Assembly (NCBI GenBank): GCA_022606425.2
Contig: JAHDVF020000938.1
Span: 372,001-436,000 of the forward strand
DNA: 64,000 bases
From: Lepidostoma basale
Taxonomy: Eukaryota > Arthropoda > Insecta > Trichoptera > Lepidostomatidae
Reading direction: 5' to 3'
Shown here piece after piece: positions 1 to 10,853 of the stretch. Within the stretch, counting starts at the first letter, position 1. The number at the start of each line of letters is the position of its first letter. The position numbers and the translations under genes are program-made. The notes below the pieces were generated by a model. The model was not told where the DNA came from. It was given only the letters and a program-made list of their open reading frames with translations, and did not search any database.

Positions 1-109
1 TGAAAGATAACAACCGTTCGAAACATACATATTGAGAAAACTGAATAAATAATTGAATTATTATATACTTTTTTTATGATAACTAACTTATCATCAGGCT
101 CGCATCATC

Positions 110-165
110 TAACGTATCATCTCTCCGAAGGGTAGGCAGAAAGAATGGACCGCCACAATGTTCTT
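110..165 (-). mobile_element. RTE-A LINE, 3' end fragment
   Basis: Short minus-strand 3' end of RTE-A. It carries the family's terminal landmarks (reverse complement of CTGCCTACCC and GGACTGCC-like blocks) and a nearby TAACTAAC tail at about 80-88. It faces another RTE-A 3' end at 224-322. Confidence 0.6.
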
Positions 166-223
166 GTGGCCGCATTCGAAGTTGGAAAAACCGACGAGCG
201 GTCATGTTAATATATATTTATGT

Positions 224-322
224 AGAGGAAAAAAGAGAGGTATGTCACGACAAAACAGAATTGCAGTGTATTCTCTCTACCTACCCCTTCAGTTAAACGG
301 CGTGAGGGTTAGTTAGTTAATT
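224..322 (+). mobile_element. RTE-A LINE, 3' end fragment
   Basis: Plus-strand RTE-A 3' end: a degenerate copy of the last coding segment and the CTACCCCTTC block, then GGTTAGTTAGTTAA as the (GTTA)n tail. It is 5'-truncated and non-coding. Confidence 0.65.
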
Positions 323-325
323 TGT

Positions 326-1115
326 CATATTAAATAAACGTGTACTCGTACATGATTTAATGAACACAGGAAAAAATAATGTTTCGAAGTCATCAAACAT
401 TTTCTTATTTTTCTTTAGTTTTCGTAGGTTTCAATAGTTACATGAAAATAATTGAAAACGGTAAATTTCTGAATTTATATTAATACAGGTACAATGCAAT
501 AATAATAATAATAACCGTTATTTTAGGTTTTTAATCCATTTTAGTTCATATTTATTAAATTCCAATTTAAACAGCAATCGTGTGGCAATACACTGGCATA
601 AAATTAAAACTGACAAAATTCTGAGTAAAGGAACAAAGCATCCATATTCATTTTAATTTTTTAATAAAACTTCCACAAAAGCATTTTAATAAAAATTCAA
701 TGCGTTCAAAGCTTTCATTATGAAATGCATCCCGAATAATATTTGCACATCAGATTAAAAACCAGATAACGAAAATTTCCGAATGTACGAGAATTCGTTG
801 AAAAATGTGAATTAATAAGTTAGAAAAACGTAAAAAATTGATAAGTTAGAAAAAAATATATCGTTAACAAAATATTTATTAATTTTTTTTTATTTGAATT
901 TTAGCTTGGAAATATTTTCAGTAAAAAAAGCGCCTTTTATTTTGATTAATAAGTTGAGTCGAATTTTCTAGAAGCATTATTGTGTTTTAAGGGAGTGATA
1001 CGTACCGCCTTGCCTAGACATTTTCAAAAACATTTGACATGACACGTCCATAAAACTTCTGATTAATTTTATAAATATTAAACAGTTAACATGGAGATTA
1101 TTTAAATAATAGTAC
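326..1115. other. No gene recognised
   Basis: AT-rich sequence with short homopolymers and an (AAT)n run near 500. I see no coding signal and no repeat shared with the rest of the window. Confidence 0.6.
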
Positions 1116-1119
1116 AATA

Positions 1120-1665
1120 TCTCTGGGACACAATATTCGATTGGGCCGAGATAATCAAACCGCAGAGCTAAAAATAAGAACTGGACTAAGCTAGGCAGCT
1201 TTCGGAAACATGTGTTACATCCTTAAAAATCGGAAAATACCGATCAACCTGAAACGAAAAGTCTATAAAGCCTGCGTTCTACCAGTTGGTACTTATGGTC
1301 TTGAAACTGCTACATTGTCCAAAAAAAGTGCCGAGAAACTACGAGTGACCCAAAGAGCCATGGAAAGAGCCATGTTAGGAATAAGCCTAAGAGACAGAGT
1401 AAGAAACAATACGGTGAGAGAAAAAATCATCCACCGGGTGGCGACTCTAAAATGGCAATGGGCAGGTCACATAGCCAGAAGCTCAGATGAAAAGTGAACA
1501 AGAAAACTGCGGACTTGGAGACCGTGGACGGCAAAGAGAAGTGCAGGGCGACTACAACTACGGTGGAAGGATGAACTGAAGATACGCGTCGAAATAACCT
1601 GGATGCAGTCTGCACAGGACAGAGTGACATGGAAGCGAATGGACGAGGCCTTTTTCTGGATTTTT
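1120..1665 (+). mobile_element. LINE-B (RTE-like) reverse-transcriptase C-terminal remnant
   Basis: The translation begins near a YLGH motif, then gives KVYKACVLPV, YGLETATL, QRAMERAMLGISLRDRVR and LKWQWAGHIAR. These are typical of the region after the reverse-transcriptase palm in arthropod endonuclease/reverse-transcriptase LINEs. A 95-codon open stretch (1210-1497) ends at a TGA, after which the same protein continues in degenerate form to WKRMDEA. The 5' part, including the FADD catalytic motif, is absent. It is a dead, 5'-truncated copy. Confidence 0.8.
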
Positions 1666-1669
1666 TTTA

Positions 1670-2085
1670 ATGTTAACAAATAACATTATTGATTTTTTTG
1701 AGATACTTTTAAACGACTTTTTATCGTCAATACGCAGTACGAGATCAATATTATTGAGCCTGAATTCAAGTAAAATTTTCAACTAAAAAATTCCAAAAGC
1801 AATCCGTATTACAGAGTATTATCGAGATTAGCTGTCTTGCACAACGTTCGATGTTTGAACATTTGAAACGCTGCGCTGGCTGGACACTGCGATGTAATTG
1901 AAAATAATTCGATTAGCCCTGTATTGGATTGACACGTGACATCAAAATACGACAAATCCACAGCGTACAACGAGCCGAATCACAATCGAATAAAATATAT
2001 ACACATTTCCTCACATAAGCAAATCTAGCCAACTAAAGCACCTATACATACATTTCTAGGAAATTATTTTCAATGTTAATAATAT
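1670..2085. other. No gene recognised
   Basis: AT-rich spacer between two LINE-B copies in opposite orientation. Nothing recognisable. Confidence 0.5.
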
Positions 2086-2104
2086 TATTCTTCTTCTATG
2101 CATC

Positions 2105-2560
2105 AATTCAAGTTAGTCTCAAATCTTCTTCTTCCTCAGCCTATTCCCGTCCACTTCTGGACAAAGGGACTCCACCATTCGCTTCCATGTCTCTCTGTCT
2201 TGTGCAGACTGCATCCAGGTTATTACGACGTGTCTGTTCAGATCATCCTTCCACTGTAGTTGCGGTCGCCCTGCACTTCTCTTTGCTCTTCACGGTTCCC
2301 CAAGTCAGCAGTCTTCTTGTCCATTTTTCATCTGAGCTTCTGTCTACGTGACCTGCCCATTGCCATTTTAGAGTCGCCATCCGGTGGATGATGTCAGTGA
2401 CTTTTGTTTTTTCTCTCACTGTATCGTTTCTGACTCTCTCTCTTAGGCTAATTCCTAAAATGGCACTTTCCATGTCTCTTTGGGTCACTCGTAGTTTCTC
2501 AGCACTTTGTTTGGACAATGTAATAGTTTCAAGACCAAAGCCTAAAATAAATTATCCAAA
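2105..2560 (-). mobile_element. LINE-B reverse-transcriptase C-terminal remnant
   Basis: Minus-strand relative of the copy at 1120-1665, with SAEKLRVTQRDMES, GISLRERVRND, TDIIHRMATLKWQWAGHV and the terminal coding block, followed by a (GAA)n-type tail at 2105-2120. The frame is broken after about 90 codons. The 5' end is lost. Confidence 0.78.
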
Positions 2561-2764
2561 ATAAAGTATTATTTCTCTTGCCATTATGGTGGAAGGTTTG
2601 GCTGACTTTTTGTGGTTTCCAAGAGCGCCTGGTAATATAATTATACCACACACGGAGACACGTGTCATTTATAATTAGAAAACATATAATAAGGGTTTTA
2701 TTTCTATGGTGAAGTGGTCGACATTTTATGTATTTACAAAATGTTCCTAAATTTTTTTTTTGGT

Positions 2765-2870
2765 AAATTACTACAACTTCTCGGCGCTATATCCCGTTGT
2801 GGGACTTGACCTGCTCCACAACATTGCTCCACTGGCTTCTGTCCCTGGCCATCTCTTGGTAAATTAGAAA
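2765..2870 (-). mobile_element. LINE 3' end fragment
   Basis: Contains the reverse complement of a terminal coding block (ARDRSQWSNVVEQVKS-like) also seen at 35375-35545 and 61100-61190. These three are fragments of one further LINE family with no intact frame. Confidence 0.5.
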
Positions 2871-3154
2871 ATATAACAAACATGAAGAGTCGCCGTTTTT
2901 ATGTAAATTATCTATGATTTTCGTTAATATTTTTTTAAATTTTGATATGCTATTTCAAGAGTTTCAGCTATTACACTGCCATGCATGGTCTAAAGTTGTC
3001 ACAACTGCAGAATATATATCAAATTACTGTATAATATATTTTATATTTATTGTATTTATAAGAAGTTTACTGACATTTTCTCAATTCAATTAAATGTTAA
3101 ATACAAACTACGAAATACAAAAATAAAATGTTTATATAACATTTCATTTTACAT

Positions 3155-3250
3155 TGAATCCACAGTGTGAGTAGAAATTTTAATCGTGTCCACAATTGAA
3201 CTTAAGTGTCCTGGATTAGGAGCCAAGCGTTATGTCCCCTAGATCACGAT
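3155..3250 (-). repeat. SINE S2 (tRNA-derived head)
   Basis: On the minus strand it reads like a tRNA-related head: an A-box-like segment near GATCTAGGGGACATAACG, then CTTGGCTCCT and a decayed B box. The body block GTGAGTAGAAA is shared with copies at 10660, 17612 and 20695. Confidence 0.5.
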
Positions 3251-3289
3251 AAAGTAAGTAAATCGGATATTTATAAAATAGTAGAAACT

Positions 3290-3510
3290 GAGATCGTGTC
3301 CGCAACGTGGACATAAGAAAAACTTGCGAAATAGAGGATATCGTTCAGTGGAGGAGATCCAGAAGAAGATACTGGAACCATGTAGCTCGAATTGATGGTG
3401 ACAGACTTGCATATACAGCCGCTTATGAAATCCCCTCCGGACACCGCCCAACTGGAAGACCGCATAAGAGATGGAAGGAAAGCTGGACCTCATTTTCCGA
3501 TGATACAAAA
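3290..3510 (+). mobile_element. LINE-I C-terminal fragment with A-rich tail
   Basis: Translates to DIRKTCEIEDIVQWRRSRRR, YWNHVARIDGDRLA and GHRPTGRPHKRWKESW, a LINE C-terminal block also present at 11622, 20860 and 62463. It ends at an A17 run immediately before the RTE-A insertion boundary at 3528. Confidence 0.7.
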
Positions 3511-3527
3511 AAAAAAAAAAAAACATC

Positions 3528-4312
3528 ACGCCGTTTCCCCGCAGGGGTAGGCAGAGAGAATGGACCGCCACACAACTCTATCCTGGCACACCTCTCTAGC
3601 TTCCTCCACATTCATACATCGAGTCATACACGCACGTCGATTCTTCCGGCTTCTGACATGACCAACTTTTAATATTTGATTAATTTAGTCATGCCATGTT
3701 TTCCTCGGTCTACCTCGACTCCTTACTCCATTTACATTGTTAACGTATACTTTTTAACCATTCTTTCTTCACCCATGCGCTCCATATGTCCGAACCAACG
3801 AAGCGAACCTTTCATAATTTTGTTCATAATACCTTCTTTCGCTCTACACTCCTTCCTAATATCAGCATTTAAGATTCTGTCGTACATCGTTCTACCACAC
3901 ATACGTCTTAGGGACCTCATCTCTACCGCATTTATTCTGCTCTCATCTTTCTTCTGCCAGTTCCATGCTTCGCTGCCATACATAAGGGTTGGGACTAGAA
4001 CTCCATTGTGAACGGCCATTTTCGCTTTCATTGATAAATTCTTGTTTCCAATAACTACTTTTAAAGCTCCATTCACTTTGTTACCCGCACCAACCCTTCT
4101 TTCAATATCACTGTCCGTTCGGCCATCCGCTGTGAACATGCTACCTAAATACACAAATTCGCTCACCTGTTCCAAGTTCTCTTCATTTACACTTATATTA
4201 CAAACTGTCATTTGCTCTTCCCTTTCAAAAACTAACACCTTTGACTTTCCGACATTCATCATTAAATCGTTCGACTTGCATACCTTACATGATTTCTGTT
4301 TCACAAATCGTC
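3528..4312 (-). pseudogene. RTE-A reverse-transcriptase C-terminal pseudogene
   Basis: Minus-strand RTE-A copy of about 785 bp. A 190-codon open segment (4304 to 3732) shows NDLMMNVGKSKVLVF, FVYLGSMFTADGRTDSDIER, RRVGAGNKVNGALK, YGSEAWNWQKKDESRINAVE and LRWFGHMERM. The remaining coding block continues in another frame down to the CATCACGCCGT 3' end at 3528. The catalytic palm region is missing, so it is a 5'-truncated dead copy. Related copies lie at 32480, 50495 and 57695. Confidence 0.88.
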
Positions 4313-4319
4313 AGATCTA

Positions 4320-5030
4320 TTAAAAGAAGAAGAAGAAACTGAGGTATCCCTAAATTATATAAGTGAACCCTTAATTATTTTTGTGTTGTCTATCCATTAT
4401 TTTCTTCCATGTTTTGTGCTATTTATTTGTTTGTGGGGTATCAATCATGAGAAAGCACTCACAACACCACCAAACTGAATCGAATTTAAAATATTAGTAA
4501 ATAAATCAACATACTTTTATATTTATAAATTCCATTTCCAATTTGTAAGCTTTGGAGATTATTTTTTCAAAATTCACATAAAATCATATGTTCCATATTT
4601 ATCTACGTGATAGGACGTATATTTTCAAATATCTGAATGGATCTGTAACTTATTGTTATGTCGCATAAACTTTACCCCTTTTTCATTTCCAACTACTCGC
4701 AAATATTTCCACGAGTTTCTGGAAACAAATGAGAAATAAGTATTTTTGTTTCTGGATATTTCTGCATGTATAAATGAAACGAATGTTTCAAACTTACTCG
4801 CATTATTTCAAACTAAGCGAAATATGATTTCCAATGGATGTATGTTTCTGTGTTGTTTTCTTTGTTGAAAAGTCAACTACAGTTTCATTTTGTTTAGGAA
4901 CCAAACGTACGATAAATTATAAGAAACATTTAACTGCTTGTCGGACCGTACTGTGATTAATTTTTAAACATAATAGAAATTTCATTTAGAATATGATAAA
5001 TAAACTGAAAACGGATTTACATTATAATTA
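4320..5030. other. No gene recognised
   Basis: AT-rich with no coding signal. It begins with a short (AAG)n run at about 4322. Confidence 0.55.
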
Positions 5031-5664
5031 TGAACACGACTTCATCAGAATGAATAAAAAATTCTGTGATATGGAGTCCTCACGAGGCGAGATATTCCGT
5101 TATGCTGGAGAGGGTTCAGAAAAAATTTCTGAGGTATCTCTACATGAGGGAGTATGATAGTTATCCGTGGCTCTATCCCACGGCATTTCTTCTGGGAATA
5201 CTCGGAACCAATTCTTTACAGCTTCGAAGAGATGGACATCTAATAACCCATTTCTTCAGATTAATTAGGGGATACTTCGAGAACTCGGCCGTACTGGGGG
5301 ATGTTGGTCTTTTTGTCCCCGATAGATATCTCTGACAGCGACAGCACAGATTGTTTTACCTACCGGCCGCCAGAACCAATCTGCCTCTGGTGACACCGGT
5401 GGGAAGAGCAATTAGTCTGCTGAACGCGGTCTCCTCGGAGATCGACGTCTTTCATGTTAGTGAAAGTACGTTCAGGGGGCAAATACTATTGACTTTAGAA
5501 AGTATCTTGTCTTCCTAATGTCGAACCATCTCTAATGCGTTCCTGGTACTTTGTTATATTTTTATAATATTTTACCTGTACTTAATAGATGCCTTAAACA
5601 TTTTCCTGTTTGTAATGTCTATTGAGTTAATAAACTGATTTGATTTGATTTGATTTGAACACGA
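5031..5664 (+). mobile_element. LINE-H 3' copy with 9-bp target-site duplication
   Basis: A 5'-truncated non-LTR retrotransposon flanked by TGAACACGA (5031-5039 and 5656-5664), consistent with target-primed insertion. The frame from 5066 to 5519 encodes MLERVQKKFLRYLYMREYD, YPTAFLLGILG, HFFRLIRGYFEN, LFVPDRYL and SLLNAVSSEIDVF. A single TGA at 5333-5335, where the sister copy at 63464 has CGA, interrupts it. The 3' UTR ends in (TTGAT)n at about 5635-5655. The family resembles Jockey/CR1-group LINE C-termini, but the clade is not certain. Confidence 0.85.
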
Positions 5665-5825
5665 ATTATATGTCTGATAATACAAAATAGTCATTTTCAT
5701 CAAGATGGTGTTAAATAACGTTGTCCAAGAAATCATTATAATAAGTACGTTAATCTATGTAATATATATTTTTTAGATTTTTATGAATTAAAATACTATT
5801 TTTTATGCTTTTGAGTTTATTTTTC

Positions 5826-5872
5826 TCGACATGTTTCGAAGGTTTTACACTTTCATCATCTGATTGATGATT
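5826..5872 (-). ncRNA. Hammerhead-like motif, decayed
   Basis: On the minus strand: CAGATGA (U4 changed to A), an imperfect stem II ending CTTC, GAAACATGTC, then GAG. The GAAA and palindromic stem III plus GTC are intact, but the CTGANGA half is mutated and stem I is not evident. Confidence 0.4.
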
Positions 5873-5876
5873 TTCT

Positions 5877-6165
5877 TATAAGCTTTTCTCTCGATCCTGC
5901 GCCTTTTGCTTCCAACAGTCTGATTTGCCCAACCCAGACAGATCCGCCAGAACATTATCCATTAGTGGCTGTCTAGGCCTTCTTAGAGGTCTTACTCTGA
6001 TCAGTCTTGAAGTACAGGTTATTGATTGCTCTAGTCTCTTCGGTTCGGCATATGTGCCGAAATTAGACAATCAAATTTTAAATTTTTGGTTGGATATTAT
6101 TATTTCTTCTTCTTTATTGTGTGTTCTCTAGAGTTTTGCTCCTCCTGTGAGGACAGAAGTTAATA
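5877..6165 (-). mobile_element. Chimeric LINE-J / LINE-I end
   Basis: Minus-strand translation gives EPKRLEQSI, RPLRRPRQPLMDNVLADLSG and GKSDCWKQKAQDREKS (LINE-J C-terminus). Upstream of it in the same orientation is a second LINE 3' end with a GAAGAA tail. The same two-part structure recurs at 7973-8289, so it was mobilised or duplicated as a unit. Confidence 0.65.
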
Positions 6166-6404
6166 GGGACTGTTCGAAGTGGCCAACATCTAGCAGTGGA
6201 GAGAAGGCTAGGGAGAAGAAGAAGACAAAACATATCATTCTCATAAAAAAATTGACATTTTCATCCCTATTAATTACTTTGCAAGGTCAATCATTGAATC
6301 ATGAAAACTTGAAATTAATTTGATGTATTTTTTCTTAATTTGAATAATTGTACAGTTAATCGGTGAATCATGAAAACTTAAAATAAATTTGAATAATTCG
6401 TTTT

Positions 6405-6545
6405 CTTCTTCCTTGTTGTAGACCTATGTGGTCTGTTCTCCAGAGTGTTTCTCCTCATGTGAGGTAGACTCCCAGCTCTCTTTCCATATTTTAGGAGGTC
6501 TTCCATGATGCCCGTATCAGTCCCCTTTTCACTATCTACTCCATC
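6405..6545 (-). mobile_element. LINE-I 3' end fragment
   Basis: Contains the reverse complement of the LINE-I 3' UTR block (TCCAGAGTGTTTCTCC, GGTAGACTCCCAGCT) also seen at 8225-8289 and near 20850. No coding frame remains. Confidence 0.5.
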
Positions 6546-6599
6546 TTATGATATCCTCAAACAAATAATATTCTTTTTTTTTCTTATAACAGTAAATAG

Positions 6600-7050
6600 A
6601 ATTTCATTAAAAATATAACAATATTACACTTATAAAATTTTAACCGTTTACCCATAACATTTGTTATATTCAAGTTTTCAAATAAAATCTGAACTAGCGT
6701 CACACGACACCACCATAATATTCAATGGTGCTATGGAAATCCAATGAATTTTTATGTCTGGTTTTCCTCGGTGTGAAATCCTCTGAATCGGTTTTGCATT
6801 TCCTGATCAGATGCATCTAGCTGCCAGGAAAACTGTCATTAATTTTTATCGCGTAAACAAATTTCGAATTTGGCATACAGCTATTTTACGATTGAATAAA
6901 CTTTGTCGTTTTCTTCTTTATAATTTTTACAAACATAAGATTAAATGTCGTGTGTCTTTACATACATTTTCTGTAGTATTTACACACAATCATACATTTT
7001 ATCATTAGATGCTGTTATCGGAATTTTTAAACAATTGTTTACAAAACGAA
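6600..7050. other. No gene recognised
   Basis: AT-rich. One open frame of 65 codons at 6811-7008 has no recognisable domain and is not supported as a gene. Confidence 0.5.
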
Positions 7051-7051
7051 C

Positions 7052-7420
7052 ATCAATATTATTTCTTCTATATACGCTATACTTTGTGTTATTATGACGG
7101 TTTATTTCTATTTTTCTTTTTTATACACTTTGTGTACACAACACTTTTATTTAAAAAATATATATATATATAGACATGTTTCGGTCAAATAGTCATTCTT
7201 CAGTAAAGATACATATTTATTAAAATATTATATCTTTATAACATCTGTCAGATCATGTAAACAACAACAATTTAAAAATATTTTTATAAATATGTATTTT
7301 TACTGAAGAAGGACTGTTTGTCCGAAACATGTCTATATATATAATTTTAATTTTTTTAATATTAGTGTTGTGTACACTAAGTGTATAAAAAAGAAAAATA
7401 GAAATAAATCAATATTATTT
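7052..7420. mobile_element. Foldback family D, copy D1, with 13-bp TSD
   Basis: An element of about 343 bp (7065-7407) flanked by ATCAATATTATTT (7052-7064 and 7408-7420). It is a long imperfect palindrome: outer arms contain a TTTCTATTTTTC block and its complement plus a TGTGTACACAACACT-like block, and inner arms each contain a hammerhead-type sequence. The left end carries the reverse complement of the shared tail CACAAAGTATGGCG, so the element reads on the minus strand. The long TSD indicates retrotransposition-type insertion rather than cut-and-paste. Confidence 0.75.
7299..7337 (+). ncRNA. Hammerhead ribozyme motif (family D1, plus arm)
   Basis: CTGAAGA (7303-7309), one extra A, stem II GGAC/GTCC (7311-7314 with 7320-7323), GAAA (7324-7327), CATG as minimal stem III, then GTC ending at 7333. 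Stem I is weak (only about 2 pairs). The minus-strand arm at 7173-7203 keeps CTGAAGA and GAAACATGTC but has a decayed stem II. The core matches the hammerhead consensus except for the extra nucleotide before stem II. Confidence 0.65.
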
Positions 7421-7429
7421 ATTTATTGT

Positions 7430-7830
7430 GTTCATTATTATTTTAAAAACAAGTTTTTAAAGTTATGATAGTATTCCAGCGAATGGGCTTCATCATAAAT
7501 AATTACGCATAACCAGATTTACTTCCGGTCAATCGGAAGTTGGTGGGTTGGATGTCAAGCGGAAATTATCCTCTATCCGATCATTTCATAGGTCCATATT
7601 AAATTAGCTTAATTATAATTTAATCAGATTCAGTCCTTTGTTATATTTGGATATTAAATATATTTGTATATATGACATATTCGCCAAGCGATATGAATTT
7701 GTTAAAAGGTGTGTTATTAAATATCAAGATTTGGTTATCGATGTTTGAAAAAATTCATTATTTTATATACGAGTACATATCTTCATGTTCTTGACCACAG
7801 ATTCCCAAAGTGGTACCTATATGTTATTTT
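7430..7830. other. No gene recognised
   Basis: AT-rich, with no repeat match in the window and no coding signal. Confidence 0.5.
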
Positions 7831-7837
7831 GTTGAAT

Positions 7838-8395
7838 CGCTCTTTACATCATTACAGCGCGTGTCAAATCAATGTAAAGGGTATATCGCTATCATAGTGT
7901 TTCTCTAACATGTGATAAGTAGCTTATCTATTGCCATTTTACTGTCACATTAATTATTTACTAAACCAATGACGAGAGTTTTAGCCTCCTTGATGACTTT
8001 CTTCTAAGCTTCTGATCCTGCACCTTTTGCTTCTTACAGTCTGATTTTCCCAACCTAGCCAGATCCGCCAGAACATTATCCATTAGGCGCTGTTTTGACC
8101 TTCCTAGATGTCTTACTCTGGTCGGTCTTGAAGTACGGGGTATTGATTGCTCTAGTCTCTTTGGTTCGGCATATGTGCCGAAATTAGACAACTAAATTCA
8201 ATTTTTGGTTGAATATTATTATTATTCTTCTTCTTCCTTGTTTTCTGTTCTCTAGAGTATTGCTCCCCTGTAAGGTAGACTCCCAGCTGTATTTCCATAT
8301 TTTGTGACAATGACACTGCCATCCCCAGGAATCGAGCTCGGGACCTTTGGTGTGGCAGTTAAATCACTTAGCGCTCGGCCACGAAGGTCGTCAAT
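7838..8395 (-). repeat. SINE S1, split by a LINE insertion
   Basis: The minus-strand SINE S1 3' body (7838-7972) and its tRNA-like head (8290-8395, containing the reverse complement of TGGCCGAGCG and a B-box-like block) are separated by about 315 bp of LINE sequence. Comparison with the contiguous copy at 53828-54090 shows that the junction falls in the middle of the body. Confidence 0.65.
7973..8289 (-). mobile_element. Chimeric LINE-J / LINE-I end inserted in SINE S1
   Basis: Second copy of the two-part unit at 5877-6165. The LINE-J block (EPKRLEQSIPRTS, RHLGRSKQRLMDNVLADLAR) lies at 7973-8215, followed by a LINE-I 3' end with a GAAGAAGAA tail at 8222-8289. It interrupts SINE S1. Confidence 0.65.
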
Positions 8396-8647
8396 ATATG
8401 GACCCTGAATTCGGCTTGCTGGAGATCCACGTCAACGATAATAAATTTTGGGGCTTCCCGAAATGAAAGTATTCACGTGCATTTAGTATATTTTCAAAAA
8501 AACATTTTAATTAAAAATACAAAAATGGTACCATACTCTTAGGCAGCACTATATCAGCTGTGAAAAACACATTTGACGATATTAAGTGGTATAATAAAAA
8601 TCATTTTTCTATAGGCAGAGGGTCTAAGGGAAAAAATTGGCAAGCGG

Positions 8648-9080
8648 TCTTATTCTTCTTCTTCTTCCTGGCGCTATTCCAACTCATCGTCTGTATTGAC
8701 TGTTGGAGTCGGCTCTTCTCGATCTCAGGCAATACCTCGCACGGTTCTGAGTATCGCCCTCACTCAAGCCATTTCTCCGCAATACGCTATTGCACTAAAT
8801 GATCCATGTATTCTTAGGTCTTCCTATGGATGGTTGACGAGGAAAATTCACAGACAGAGCTCTATTTACTGTGTGATCTGGTGGTCTCCGTTTTATATGC
8901 CCGTACCATCTCTTACTCTCTACATTTATATCCGTGACTCCCAGACTACCGCGAATGCGTGAACTTTTGATTTTATCTCTCAGCGATACCCCAAAGGTCC
9001 AACTAAGCATTCGTATTTCTGCCGTTTCCAGTTGCCCAGTGAAGCTGATGTGCATTATCCAAAACTCGGAGCCGTACATA
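8648..9080 (-). mobile_element. LINE C-terminal remnant, (GAA)n tail
   Basis: A 94-codon minus frame (9079-8795) gives MYGSEFWIM, LETAEIRMLSWTFGVSLRDK, VTDINVESKRWYGHIKRR and GRPKNTW, the MYGSE...RML...SLRD...WYGH...GRP order of LINE C-termini. Later coding is frameshifted, and a (GAA)n tail lies at about 8650. The palm domain is absent. Confidence 0.72.
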
Positions 9081-9194
9081 ATTGCAGTCTAACAATGGTC
9101 TAAGGCGCAAAAAATAGGAACGATACCTTTGCCGTAAATTTTACCTAATACATTTCTCAGGACCATACCATACTAAGGACTAACAAGTGATCAA

Positions 9195-9420
9195 GTCGCT
9201 AAATGCAAATGGTTGTGGGTAGATTACGCCCTGAGACGAAACAAAAAAAGGCGAACTGGTTACCTGTGGGATAAAAGTAGAAGAGAAGCAAATATTGTGG
9301 CACCTAGAAAAGAACAAAATAGGATGAGCATTAGATGGCGAGTTTGACTACTGTTAGGCATCAAGCGTGCGATAGAGTCGGGTGGAGGAGGATCCTAGTG
9401 ATCGTATGCACCACAGAAAT
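9195..9420 (+). mobile_element. LINE C-terminal fragment
   Basis: The degenerate translation VAKCKWLWVDYALRR ... RMSIRWR resembles the LINE LKWxWAGH...GRPxxRW block. It is strongly decayed. Confidence 0.4.
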
Positions 9421-9521
9421 ATGGTGGCTGAAAATTAAGGAAAAGAAGACGTGGAAATCTTTTTTTTATTTGGGAAGAAAACGATATCAAAAGAGCATTA
9501 AAATATGTATCAAATCATGCG

Positions 9522-9690
9522 AATGAAAACGTCTATGTTCTGTAAAGTTTATTATATTAAGTGTGAATAACATGTTTCACTTGTCTACAGTAAAATGAAA
9601 AAACATTTATAAAATATATAAAAAAAACTGTTATAAAACTGAGGTTTTCATTGTTTTAATAGAGTTTTACATCATTGTTCAAGAAACAAT
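9522..9690. repeat. Foldback family B, degenerate copy
   Basis: Shares GAATGAAAACGTC, a CATGTTTCAC block and the terminal ACATCATTGTTCAAGAAACA block with intact family B copies at 22490 and 23801. The hammerhead-like core is no longer readable. Confidence 0.6.
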
Positions 9691-9699
9691 AAATGTTAA

Positions 9700-10655
9700 T
9701 GGTATTATTATGGTAAAGATTTCGTGTAATTGGCAAAGTACCATATACATATATTAATTTTGAGAGTTTGTTAAATCGTAAAACATGAAAATATAAGAAA
9801 ACACGTGGTTGTATTTTTCATTGTTTTCACATGTAGTTCTTTGTAAAAAAGAATGCGCACGTTCCATATTCATAATTTGAATGTACCATGTTCCCTCCAA
9901 TATTCACATGTGACGGGGCATCCCCTCAATCTTCGGTAACAATACGCAACTTAACCCCTCGGGACGGACCTTAATAACTTCCAGCCGAAGCTTCCGGAAA
10001 TATTTTTAAATTAAGAATTTCCAATTACACCGACCGTAAATTTCCCAAATTCCTTTCGACCTTCGTAAAACATTTTTCGATAATCGAATCTTTTAATACA
10101 AGTTAAATACTAGGGAATTTATTAGGTTCGCTAAAATAAGAAAAATTTAAGAAATTTCAGACTTGTAAAGATTAATTATGTTTCGAATTTTTGTTCAAGG
10201 TTTTAATTTATTTGAAACACGTGTGTTTTTTTATAAATATTTCTTTGATAAAACATTGATTCAAACAAGATGTTGAGCGAGATCATTAAATTAATTGAGA
10301 ATAACTATTAATATTATATAATATTTTATATGAAATGTCTACTTTTATCGCAACTATATTCGATACTCTTAATTTATTCTTTTTTAAATAAATTGTATTT
10401 AGAGTAACTTACAGAGATTAAAAAAACATTTGTAAAAACCAGATCGAAACAATAAAATAACTCCAACTACATACTACCACAAATATAAATTAATATAATA
10501 ATTAAAAATACGACAGTTTGAAACTAATAAAAGTTAAACTAATACAAACATAATATTTTAAAGGGTTAATCTTATCTTATATTCTTGTACAATATTATTA
10601 TAAGAAAAGAAAAATAACAACTATATTAAGGATTTAAATCAATGTAATTTGCATT
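9700..10655. other. No gene recognised; possible single-copy sequence
   Basis: 9890-10090 has a more balanced base composition (GACGGGGCATCCCC, CCCCTCGGGACGG) and is not repeated in the window, so it may be old host DNA. The rest is AT-rich. Confidence 0.4.
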
Positions 10656-10659
10656 TATT

Positions 10660-10785
10660 TCACAATTTTGAAAATGGGCAAAAATAGCTCGTAATTACGG
10701 AGAAAAATCGTGTCCAGGCTTGATCCCAAGTGTCCATAATCAGGAATCAAGCATTGTGTACCCTAGATCGCCGTTTTTTTTTCAA
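10660..10785 (-). repeat. SINE S2
   Basis: Minus-strand S2 copy: head with GATTCCTGATTATGG and a B-box-like GGGATCAAGCC, and body GCTATTTTTGCCC. Same orientation as the other three S2 copies. Confidence 0.5.
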
Positions 10786-10853
10786 ATTCTGTGGAGGAGT
10801 GGTTTATATAGAAGTTAAGAATTTTCTCACCTGTTTTTTATTTTTATTTTAAT

